DNA of 64,000 bases from JAEWWD01 sp964440115 (lineage in GTDB: Bacteria; Bacillota; Clostridia; Christensenellales; CAG-138), in NCBI GenBank assembly GCA_964440115.1, contig CAYTPV010000003.1, positions 186,001 through 250,000 of the forward strand, given 5' to 3'. Positions within the stretch are counted from its first letter, which is position 1, and every line of letters begins with the position of its first letter. The notes below the pieces were generated by a model. It had not been told where the DNA came from, did not search any database, and saw only the letters and a list, made by a program, of their open reading frames with translations. Below, in pieces: positions 8,260 through 15,673 of this stretch. The translations under genes were made by a program, and so were the position numbers.

Positions 8260-10282
8260 TTCCTTCGTCCTCCTCAACGATACGATAGTGTTTTGTATGC
8301 ATCCCAAAGGGCAGGAATTTGCGTCCGCCGCCCTCGTAGAACTTACTGAAAAATTCAACGTACTCCAACCTGTTGGAGTGCACATAAGCGCCGAGTATGT
8401 TAATTCCTATGTTCAGCACATGACCCACTAAAAATGCGAACAGGAATACAAGTACGCCCAGTATGCTTTTACCGGCCAAAGCGCCAAGAGAATTGAATAC
8501 CGAGGCGATAACGCCTGTCGCAAGCCCCAGAGCGAGAAGGCGGGAATAAGAAAGGATATCGCTGATCCAGCCGGCCAGCACATTATAGAGCGCATATGCG
8601 CCTTTGAGTATGCGCTTAAACCAACTTCTGCTTTCCCGTCCACCGGTGAGCAGTACGCCGAACATGCAGACCACTGCAATGATCATGAGAATATTTACAG
8701 TCGCGGCGCTGAGCGTAAGCTTGAAACCTGCCATGGTTACGAACATATCGCTGCCCATCAATACGGGAAGCATGCACAGCAGTATGGCAAGCGGGAACAC
8801 AACATCATAGACGATATCGAGATAGGCTCTGCTTCTGAAAAGATTGAGCGCTTTCATGATATAGCCCGTCGTCAGGTGTACAACGCCAATCCCCAGGCAG
8901 AACACGAGCAGGAGCATGGGATTATCCAGCGGCGCAAACCAAAGCGGCGGTATTGTAACTTCATGTCCGAAAAACGTTTTGGATATGATTGCAATGGCAT
9001 CGCCGAAATAGCTTGAGAAAACGACGCCCCAGAACATGGTGGATATGCCGCACCAGAAAAACATGCTCAGATTTCGTTTCCAGTTGGACTCCATATTCTT
9101 GTAAAGCAGCAGTGCAATTCCGCAGAACGCCGCCACAATAAGACCATACCCTGTGTCGGAAAACATGAGCCCGAACATTAAGTAATAGAAAATACTCATG
9201 ACAGGCGTAGGGTCGATTTCTTTGGGGTTGGGCAGACTGTAGCTTTCTATTACCGATTCAAGAGGCGCCGCAAACTTGCTGTTGCGAAGCTTTACCGGGG
9301 TATTCTCATCGTCACCGGCAGGCTCGGTATAAACAGCGCAGCCAAAGCGTTCTTCCATCTCATGCTGCAGCCGTTCGGTATCTTCCGCAGCGATATATCC
9401 GTTGAGCACAAATGTATGCTTGGATTGCAGAAGATGCTCAATCGCCTCGTATTTCTCATCCCGCATTCGCATGTGGTCTTCAAGGAAGCGGAAGTCTTCG
9501 CGCATTCCTTCATAGCCCCGGATTTCCTTCTCCGCCTGATCGATGACAGCCTGCGCGTCCTGCTTTTGCTGGCGGATAAGTTCCTTTTTCTCCAGCGGCA
9601 TGTGATGACTGGAGCTTACAGGCGCGGAAAAACCGATCGCCCGCAGCGCAGCTTCCGCCTTTGGCGCATCAGCCTTCAGAACGACAAGATAGAAGCAAGT
9701 CTGTATTTTACTGCTGGATACGATTTGGGCATGAAACACTTCAAGCTCGGGAGAAGTACCCGCAAGCACTTCCAGCAGCCCTGAAAGAGTATACTCGCCT
9801 TCGACAGAACCGATATAAACAGAAGTGTTTTTTGTGCCTCTGAATGTCTGCGGAACGGGCAGATTCATCCATGGCAGCAGCGCTTCTTCCTGCGCATCCA
9901 GCCTGAGAATTTCCGCTTTGGCTTCCTCAACGTTTCTATCCAATTGCAGAATGCGATGCGCAGTCTGCAGTACGTCGTCCTTGCGGCGATAGAAATCTTC
10001 GCTTTGTGCAACGGTAGAGGGTTTCCTGCCCTTTAGGAATTCAAGCATGGGTTTCTTTTCAGGGCAGTATTTATCCAGTGCAATCGAGCAGTCAGCAGCC
10101 GTTGAACAGCTTTTATTCAGTGTTGCGCATATGGATGCGGTAGCTTCCCGTGTAAATACATCGTCAGAACTTTTGGTCGTATCGATTTCCACGCAGCCTT
10201 GACGCTGCAGGTATTCCAGTATCCGTTTTCGGTCCTTTTTTACTGCGCAAATGCAGATTTTGTTCATTTGCAGCACTGCCAT
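8252..10282 (-). CDS. atpI: V-type ATP synthase subunit I
   Basis: 676 residues, the usual size. Subunit I is the stator membrane subunit that carries the ion half-channels and anchors the peripheral stalks. The N-terminal ~350 residues are soluble and coiled-coil rich, and the C-terminal half has about seven or eight membrane helices with the conserved stretch MFGLMFSDTGYGL and later SDILSYSRLLALGLATGV, which carries the conserved Arg. It overlaps the start of atpK by eight bases. Confidence 0.96.
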   Translation of the reverse strand: MAVLQMNKICICAVKKDRKRILEYLQRQGCVEIDTTKSSDDVFTREATASICATLNKSCSTAADCSIALDKYCPEKKPMLEFLKGRKPSTVAQSEDFYRRKDDVLQTAHRILQLDRNVEEAKAEILRLDAQEEALLPWMNLPVPQTFRGTKNTSVYIGSVEGEYTLSGLLEVLAGTSPELEVFHAQIVSSSKIQTCFYLVVLKADAPKAEAALRAIGFSAPVSSSHHMPLEKKELIRQQKQDAQAVIDQAEKEIRGYEGMREDFRFLEDHMRMRDEKYEAIEHLLQSKHTFVLNGYIAAEDTERLQHEMEERFGCAVYTEPAGDDENTPVKLRNSKFAAPLESVIESYSLPNPKEIDPTPVMSIFYYLMFGLMFSDTGYGLIVAAFCGIALLLYKNMESNWKRNLSMFFWCGISTMFWGVVFSSYFGDAIAIISKTFFGHEVTIPPLWFAPLDNPMLLLVFCLGIGVVHLTTGYIMKALNLFRSRAYLDIVYDVVFPLAILLCMLPVLMGSDMFVTMAGFKLTLSAATVNILMIIAVVCMFGVLLTGGRESRSWFKRILKGAYALYNVLAGWISDILSYSRLLALGLATGVIASVFNSLGALAGKSILGVLVFLFAFLVGHVLNIGINILGAYVHSNRLEYVEFFSKFYEGGGRKFLPFGMHTKHYRIVEEDEGNV

Positions 10283-10323
10283 TGACCAGCCATCGCCCCT
10301 TTCGAAGAAATCTGTCTGAAGCC

Positions 10324-10632
10324 CTATACCAAAGCTTCGATTACAGCCGCAACCGCCTGTTTCTGCCTGTCACCCGCCAGAAGGCGCAAAGACTGCAGTT
10401 CCTGCTCCAACGCGGCCTCCGCGTCGCGCAGGGCCAGATGGCTCTTATCGCGAGCAGCACTGATCATCTGCTCCGCGGCCGCTTTTGCAGCAGATTCGTT
10501 ATCCTTTTCAATACGGGCCGCTTCGAGTTTCGCGTCCTGTGCAATACGCTTGCTTTCCATGGCGGCATCGCGTAAAATCTTTTCCGCTTCGATCTCCGCT
10601 TCACGGATTACATCTATAGGATTGTCAGCCAT
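10324..10632 (-). CDS. V-type ATPase peripheral-stalk subunit (G/H type)
   Basis: 102 residues, nearly all one charged helix with Ala, Glu, Arg and Lys. It resembles the small G/H (NtpF-like) subunit that pairs with subunit E in the stator stalk. The ATG at 10632 follows GAGGTGG; an upstream TTG four codons earlier would leave no spacing. It is the first gene of the operon. The order here, G/H-I-K-E-C-F-A-B-D, matches known bacterial V-type operons, which supports the call more than the weakly conserved sequence does. Confidence 0.85.
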   Translation of the reverse strand: MADNPIDVIREAEIEAEKILRDAAMESKRIAQDAKLEAARIEKDNESAAKAAAEQMISAARDKSHLALRDAEAALEQELQSLRLLAGDRQKQAVAAVIEALV

Positions 10633-10948
10633 CGTCCACCTCAAGTATCACGTTATATTGATTGACAAGTTTTCAGTCTTATCGTTTTCCAAATCGCAGG
10701 TTTTATTATTGAAAACAAGCAATACAAGCCGAGCGGCAATGCATCCTCCTCGGTTAAGAAAACCTTCATTTTGTCATCATTGATATCATTGCCTGGCATA
10801 CCTATGCTTTTTGAAAGTACTATACTATGAAAGATAAGTCAATAGCTTTCAGTTTTGACACATTTTACGGCTTGTCAATTCTTAATTCAGTAAATGTGCA
10901 GTAACTACCTGATTTTGATCTCCATAATAAGTATAAATTTTAGGGTAC
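10633..10948 (-). promoter_or_regulatory. Upstream region of the V-ATPase operon
   Basis: This 316-base AT-rich stretch has no gene. On the minus strand TTGTAT, a 16-base gap and TAAAAC lie close to the first gene and could be a sigma-A promoter; another TTGACT lies further up. TTGACA and TGTCAA half-sites form an interrupted inverted repeat near 10856-10879. These assignments are weak and made by eye. Confidence 0.3.
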
Positions 10949-10975
10949 AAAAAAACCGCCTTATTCAAGCGGTTT
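10949..10975 (-). terminator. Terminator next to the truncated tRNA-Pro copy
   Basis: AAACCGC and GCGGTTT form the stem. On the minus strand it is followed by a run of seven T. It lies just beyond the distal copy of the 46-bp repeat, so it was probably the terminator of tRNA-Pro before the element inserted. The intact tRNA now uses a different hairpin at 15220-15252. Confidence 0.7.
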
Positions 10976-10978
10976 CTC

Positions 10979-11024
10979 GTGGTCGGGGCGACTGGATTTG
11001 AACCAGCGGCCTTTTGGTCCCGAA
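10979..11024 (-). repeat. Distal attachment-site copy (tRNA-Pro 3' end)
   Basis: 46 bases identical to 15257-15302. It holds the 3' half of tRNA-Pro from the anticodon loop to CCA. The sequence diverges abruptly just before the anticodon, where the intact tRNA continues but this copy runs into AT-rich element DNA. Confidence 0.88.
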
Positions 11025-11140
11025 TTATAAAATAGTCTTTTCGTAACCTTTGACAACCTGCAAAACAGTCAGGTAAATAGGCATTTCCCCCGCCATGCCT
11101 TTTATATCTTCCTGCTATCTAGCGCACGTTTTTATATCTT

Positions 11141-11161
11141 TGTGCGCCAAATGTGCGCCAA
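11141..11161 (+). repeat. Paired TGTGCGCCAA direct repeats near element end
   Basis: Two copies of TGTGCGCCAA (11141-11150 and 11152-11161) lie about 120 bases inside the distal end, and a third lies at 15177-15186 inside the other end. Short direct repeats near both ends fit arm-type binding sites of a tyrosine recombinase. A longer TTTTTATATCTTTG precedes the first copy (11129-11142) and recurs at 12098-12111. Confidence 0.5.
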
Positions 11162-11205
11162 GAAAACGGCTCGATTACGTGTCTCGCGCGGGCGTTATGT
11201 ACCAA

Positions 11206-11961
11206 CTACTCAAAGTATAAAGTAACATTCATATTGTCGTTATACGGCATAGCATTTATATAATAACCTTCGCCTTCGACCGACATCTCGCCTGCATCGC
11301 TATACGCTTTAATAAGTGCAGAACTGGCCTTTATCCCATCAACGCCATCAATAATATCGTTTGACACCCAAACATCAATCAACGTTTTCATAAAGTCGCT
11401 TACGGCCTGTGTTCGCAAGTCACTTATGCTTTTCATTTGCGCTTTCTCTTGCTCCGAGTACTTTCGCTCATCCCATCGATCTTTCCGCTTTATTTCTTCC
11501 CCCCAAGATTCATCCGACGGATTATAAGTTTTCAGAAGTCTATCCTCTGCGAATGTATCAGCGTACTGAATAGAAAACTCGATCGACTCTATGTTTTCCT
11601 TGTCTAACGCAAAATACAGCCTCACAATAAGGTTAGACTTATTAGTAAATCGCACGTCGGCCCTATCACCGTCCTTGAGATACTCTAATGTATTGTCCGA
11701 CGGCATTGACTCTAAGAATTTCTTGTAAGACAGCATGAGCGGCATGGCAGTTGTGGGCGAAGTCGGTTCCTGCGTTGCAGCGGCTGGTACTGGCAAGGAT
11801 GCTGTTGCCGCTCGATTAGTAACGACAACCGCATACACAGAAGCAATGAGCGCAATAGCACACATAATAACAAGGAGCGGTGACAGTGTACTTGCCCGTT
11901 TCCCGCAGACAGAACACTTCCCGCGTTCATCTATTTCAGCCCCACATGATTTACAATACAT
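11206..11961 (-). CDS. Zinc-ribbon, single-span membrane protein of unknown function
   Basis: 251 residues. The start MYCKSCGAEI follows a GGAGG. Residues 2-20 hold a zinc ribbon with two CxxC pairs (CKSC and CSVC). One membrane helix follows at about 28-50, then a Pro/Thr/Ala linker and an extracellular domain of about 175 residues without a recognised fold. This layout is common in Firmicute accessory proteins of unknown role. It lies alone inside the integrative element, 227 bases from the distal attachment site, and its codon use is AT-richer than that of the host genes. Confidence 0.75.
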   Translation of the reverse strand: MYCKSCGAEIDERGKCSVCGKRASTLSPLLVIMCAIALIASVYAVVVTNRAATASLPVPAAATQEPTSPTTAMPLMLSYKKFLESMPSDNTLEYLKDGDRADVRFTNKSNLIVRLYFALDKENIESIEFSIQYADTFAEDRLLKTYNPSDESWGEEIKRKDRWDERKYSEQEKAQMKSISDLRTQAVSDFMKTLIDVWVSNDIIDGVDGIKASSALIKAYSDAGEMSVEGEGYYINAMPYNDNMNVTLYFE

Positions 11962-12543
11962 GATGCCTCCATACATGCTTTGTTTTTTAGCCTATTTTAC
12001 CATGAATTATTCAAGAATTGACAAAATTGTTTGTAGGACAAGATGACGAACCTAACACGTTACTTAATAGACCTGCGTGGACAATAATTTAACGCGCTTT
12101 TTATATCTTTGTACGCGAGATGCCCAAGAGATTCCGGCAATTCGGGCACCCTTGCCAATCTTCGCGCGCGTGACGATGTTGCGGATACAAGTATATGAAT
12201 ATAAAGGACATCTTTCAACATTCCCGTCCATATATCCTAATCAACATGTTACGTGCTACATTTACAATTTGTTACATATTGTGATTGTGCTTCCATAGTT
12301 TGGGACGTATAATTGATATACAAAGATTCCCCAACCTTTGTTCGATGAATACTCGAAGCACACCATCCCTGCATTAGGCAAATGAAGCTCAATTAGGCAA
12401 GCTTATAGCAACAATGCGCAATTTGGCTATCTGCTGATTTTGGCTGATGGGTGGTATTGCTGGTAAGTATTGGTCATATCCTCTATCACTTTGACGCTCT
12501 TACAACCAACATTGAATAACTCCTCGCAGGATGGACGGGCAGC
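11962..12543. other. Gene-free stretch inside the element
   Basis: About 580 AT-rich bases with no frame that looks coding. A TTTTTATATCTTTG at 12098-12111 repeats a sequence from 11129. Directly after the proS stop the same frame stays open for 37 codons with a protein-like composition, which could be a gene remnant but is not statistically notable. Confidence 0.45.
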
Positions 12544-14262
12544 TTAAGAGAAAACCAGAGTCTTAGAGATAAGGCTCAATATATCCTCGATTGCAGACTG
12601 TATGGGAATATTCTCAGAAAAACTCTTGTCTCGCGCAACAACTTCCACAGTCTCTGCTTTCAAGTTTCTGGGGCTCACAACAACTCGAATAGGAACACCA
12701 AGCAAATCAGCATCCGAGAACATTACTCCGGCACGAACCTTACGGTCATCATAAATGACCTCAACGCCTTTGCTTTGCAGTTCGCTATACAGTCTATCAG
12801 CATAAGCCTTAACTTCGGCATCATCAGAGCGGACTGCACACAAATGCACTTGCCACGGAGCAACCGATATAGGCCAGATGGGGCCGTACTCATCGTGATG
12901 CGCCTCACAAATGGCGGCAGCAAGTCTGCCAACACCAATGCCATAGCATCCCATAATCGGATATCGCGTTTCCCCGTTACTATCAATGTAGGTCATATTC
13001 ATAGACTTGGTGTACTTGGTTCCCAACTGAAAAATATTGCCGACTTCAATACCACGAGAAACCGTAATAGCAGGCTTTCCGCAATGAGGGCAAATACCAC
13101 CCTGCTGTATTTTGGCAAAATCATGGTACTCTGCACCCGCAACATCACGTTCCATGTCCAGACCAGTATAGTGATACTCACTTACATTTGCACCGCAAGA
13201 AAGGTTATTTCGTCCCTCAAGGGAACGGTCATACAGGATAACAAAATTGCCCTTCAAAATTATAGGACCAATATATCCTGCATTAAGACCACTTTCGTCC
13301 GTAATGACTGCCGGGTGAATGTCATAACCCAAATAGTTCGTGAGTTTGGTTTCATTGGCTTCCAGATCGCCACGAATGAACAAAACGATATAGGCATCAT
13401 CGGAATTGCGCTGGAAAACCACTGCCTTGCAGGAAGTCTTTTCCTCGCAGCCAAGGAACTTGCACACCTCGTCAATGGTATGGATGCTTGGCGTGTGTAC
13501 CATGGTCAGATCAGCAGATGCGGCATCTCTTTGCTTTTCGATGATGTTTTCGGCAGCTTCCATATTAGCCCTGTAATCACATTCCTCGCAAATGGCAATT
13601 GAGTCCTCGCCAATGGGTGTTAAGAGCATAAATTCGTGTGAAATACTGCCGCCCATCATGCCGGAATCCGATGCTACGGAAACGACCTCCGGCAGACCGA
13701 CCCTTGCGTAGATGCGTTCATAGGCTTTATGGCACTTATCGTAATAGGCTTCCAAATCTTCCTGTCTCATGTGGAAAGAATAGGCATCCTTCATGGTGAA
13801 CTCACGAACACGGATCAGCCCGGCTCTAGGTCTGGCCTCGTCTCGGAATTTGGTCTGAATCTGATAAACCATGAAGGGGTACTTTAAATAACTTTGCCCG
13901 TAGTCACGGACAAGCTGAACGGCAGCTTCTTCATGAGTCATTCCAAGGACAAGAGGACTGTTGTTTCGGTCTTTGAAGCGTGCCATCTCTTTGCCAATGC
14001 TTTCATATCTGCCGGACTCCTGCCATAGAGATGCTGGCATAACAACAGGGAATTGTACTTCCTGTCCGTCAATTGCTTCCATTTCTTCACGCAATATTTG
14101 CTCGATCTTTCTTGTTACCCTTTTCAACGGCAGATAGGATGAAAAAATGCCGTTTGCCACATACTTCAAATAACCGCCACGCACCATAAAAGCATGGCTG
14201 TCAATGATACAATCTGACGGTCTTTCTCGAAAACGATCTCCAACAAGTTTTTCTAATTTCAT
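12544..14262 (-). CDS. proS: Prolyl-tRNA synthetase (bacterial type)
   Basis: 572 residues, full length. It charges tRNA-Pro with proline in the cytosol. Class II motifs are intact: motif 2 FRDEARPRAGLIRVREF with KDAYSF, and motif 3 GCYGIGVGRL. The insertion between them (about 225-400) is the editing domain of bacterial-type enzymes. The C-terminal anticodon-binding domain begins near residue 470 (VAPWQVHLCAV). A T-box leader precedes it. It lies inside an integrative element at a tRNA-Pro gene and has AT-richer codon use than neighbours, so it is probably an acquired copy. Whether the host has a second proS cannot be seen here. Confidence 0.96.
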   Translation of the reverse strand: MKLEKLVGDRFRERPSDCIIDSHAFMVRGGYLKYVANGIFSSYLPLKRVTRKIEQILREEMEAIDGQEVQFPVVMPASLWQESGRYESIGKEMARFKDRNNSPLVLGMTHEEAAVQLVRDYGQSYLKYPFMVYQIQTKFRDEARPRAGLIRVREFTMKDAYSFHMRQEDLEAYYDKCHKAYERIYARVGLPEVVSVASDSGMMGGSISHEFMLLTPIGEDSIAICEECDYRANMEAAENIIEKQRDAASADLTMVHTPSIHTIDEVCKFLGCEEKTSCKAVVFQRNSDDAYIVLFIRGDLEANETKLTNYLGYDIHPAVITDESGLNAGYIGPIILKGNFVILYDRSLEGRNNLSCGANVSEYHYTGLDMERDVAGAEYHDFAKIQQGGICPHCGKPAITVSRGIEVGNIFQLGTKYTKSMNMTYIDSNGETRYPIMGCYGIGVGRLAAAICEAHHDEYGPIWPISVAPWQVHLCAVRSDDAEVKAYADRLYSELQSKGVEVIYDDRKVRAGVMFSDADLLGVPIRVVVSPRNLKAETVEVVARDKSFSENIPIQSAIEDILSLISKTLVFS

Positions 14263-14294
14263 AAAGAATACCTCCGTTTTTTTGTTTTGAACAC

Positions 14295-14560
14295 AAAAAA
14301 GCCCTAAGCTAACATTACATCAGCTTAGGGCGAACTATAATCAAGTCCGTGGTACCACCTAAATTCGGAGAAAATCCGCACTTTCTGGCACAGGGTAAGA
14401 GTTCCAATGCCGTATCTCTGTAACGGGAGAACCCGGTGAAGCTTATTAAGAATTTTTCAGTTCACAGCTCAAAGATGGGTTGGGCATCTTTTCAATAAAG
14501 GCTTGCACCGACCGCCTTCTCTCTGTAAATCCAAGATGCTTACTATTTCTCATCATAGCA
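14295..14560 (-). promoter_or_regulatory. T-box leader of proS
   Basis: The conserved T-box sequence GGTGGTACCACGG lies at 14347-14359 on the minus strand, before a terminator at 14295-14331 (GCCCTAAGC / GCTTAGGGC followed by a T run). The upstream stem has the pairing GCATCTT / AAGATGC, and just after it CCC at 14479-14477 followed by A is in the place of the specifier codon, which fits proline. A TATAAT (minus strand, 14584-14579) is the likely -10. Uncharged tRNA-Pro would stabilise the antiterminator and allow proS expression. Confidence 0.92.
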
Positions 14561-14584
14561 TTTTTATGTTCAATATTAATTATA

Positions 14585-14961
14585 TCCTATAAGTGCAGAT
14601 AAGGCGATAGAGAAATTACATATTTTGCGGATTTTTAAGAACCCAACTTTCGTCCTGTTTTCTTCCGGACCATTATTTCGCCATGCTCATCATGGCCAGA
14701 TACAGTATCTCAAATCAGTTTGAGTACTTTGGAGAGGTATTTGAAATAAGCTGAGAAATTCGGCCACTTGTCACGCCATAACGCCACAATTTTCGGGTAT
14801 GGATTGGCGACAGTAAACTGTACAGAAAAGATAAGGTAAAGGTATTCTTACAAAGACAAAAAACGAGCAATTTGTCGAGTAGCGTGACTTCCCATTATGT
14901 TTAGAACCTAAAAGCATCCGAAATTCAAACCTGATTATTCCGCTTGCATGGACAATTAGAA
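14585..14961. other. Gene-free stretch between T-box and integrase remnant
   Basis: No coding frame, tRNA or strong hairpin was seen. It may be the decayed N-terminal part of the recombinase gene, but no recombinase motif can be read in any frame here. Confidence 0.4.
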
Positions 14962-15111
14962 GCCAAAAAGGGAGGAGTACGATCAGTGACTTCTGTATCT
15001 CGCCGTTTAGGGCACAATGATATATCTACCACGCTTAATATTTATTCCCATGCTATCAATAGGGCCGATGAACGCGCAACCGAGTGCATTGCTGATGTAC
15101 TCTTTAATTAA
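14962..15111 (+). pseudogene. C-terminal fragment of a tyrosine recombinase (integrase)
   Basis: About 49 codons end at TAA 15109-15111. They carry the recombinase signature VSRRLGHNDISTTLNIYSHA, which includes the conserved His and the catalytic Tyr. A stop at 14932 closes the frame upstream, and the Arg-rich first half of the catalytic domain is missing. The fragment points toward the intact tRNA-Pro, as expected for an integrase beside its attachment site. It explains the 46-bp repeat around the element. Confidence 0.85.
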
Positions 15112-15219
15112 AAATGCACGTTGAATACCTGCTTGTAAAGCAAAAATACCGCCATTTTTTCGGGTTGTGCGATAAATGTGCGCCAAATCGCGTTTTTCAG
15201 CGAAGTCCCATGATATAGC

Positions 15220-15252
15220 AAAAGCCCGCAAACTCAGTGTTTGCGGGCTTTT
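15220..15252 (-). terminator. Terminator downstream of tRNA-Pro
   Basis: AAAAGCCCGCAAAC pairs with GTTTGCGGGCTTTT around a short loop. On the minus strand it lies five bases beyond the CCA end of tRNA-Pro, inside the element. It has replaced the original terminator at 10949-10975. Confidence 0.8.
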
Positions 15253-15256
15253 CCCG

Positions 15257-15302
15257 GTGGTCGGGGCGACTGGATTTGAACCAGCGGCCTTTTGGTCCCG
15301 AA
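15257..15302 (-). repeat. Proximal attachment-site copy within tRNA-Pro
   Basis: Identical to 10979-11024. This copy is part of the intact tRNA-Pro gene. The pair marks the boundaries of the integrative element. Confidence 0.88.
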
Positions 15303-15334
15303 CCAAACGCGCTACCAAGCTGCGCTACGCCCCG
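15258..15334 (-). tRNA. tRNA-Pro (anticodon CGG)
   Basis: 77 bases with CCA encoded. The acceptor stem begins CGGGGCG and pairs with CGCCCCG. The anticodon arm TTTGG-TTCGGGA-CCAAA gives anticodon CGG. The T-arm is CTGG-TTCAAAT-CCAG. It is the integration target of the element. Confidence 0.96.
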
Positions 15335-15343
15335 ATAAAAACA

Positions 15344-15419
15344 TGGAGCCAACGAGGGGACTCGGACCCCTGACCTGCTGATTACGAATCAGCTGCTCTA
15401 CCAGCTGAGCTACGTTGGC
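15344..15419 (-). tRNA. tRNA-Thr (anticodon CGT)
   Basis: 76 bases with CCA encoded. Acceptor GCCAACG pairs with CGTTGGC. The anticodon arm GCTGA-TTCGTAA-TCAGC gives CGT. It lies nine bases upstream of tRNA-Pro on the same strand, so both are probably cotranscribed. Confidence 0.96.
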
Positions 15420-15673
15420 AACTACTGTCCTTCGATACCCGGACCTAATACATTATAGGGAAGTGCGTCACTTTCGTCAAGCCTTTTCTTGCTGGACATT
15501 TTTGTTTATATCAGTCAGCAGTCAGCGTACTATTCGCCATTCGAACAACACAATGCGCAATTTGTGTTTACTTTCTTAACACCGCCCAGTATACTCAACT
15601 TAGCTTATTCAAATGACGATATGAAATATATACAGCAATATTCGTCTTTACCTGGCCGAAACGAGGAAGCTTC

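Larger units (their letters stand above)
10979..15302 (-). mobile_element. Decayed integrative element in tRNA-Pro(CGG)
   Basis: A perfect 46-bp direct repeat (10979-11024 and 15257-15302) spans the tRNA-Pro 3' end from the anticodon loop through CCA. Between the copies lie a zinc-ribbon protein gene, prolyl-tRNA synthetase with a T-box, and the C-terminal end of a tyrosine recombinase adjacent to the intact tRNA. Short TGTGCGCCAA repeats near both ends (11141, 11152, 15177) look like arm-type integrase sites. The inside is more AT-rich than the surroundings. The integrase has lost its N-terminal part, so the element is presumably immobile. Confidence 0.8.

Noticed and set aside
12430..12543. 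The proS frame stays open for 37 codons past its stop.
   Set aside because: The length is within chance; no family was recognised.
15176..15373. A frame reading GATGFEPAAFWSRTKRATKLRYAP.
   Set aside because: This peptide is the well-known translation of the antisense strand of tRNA-Pro and is not a protein.
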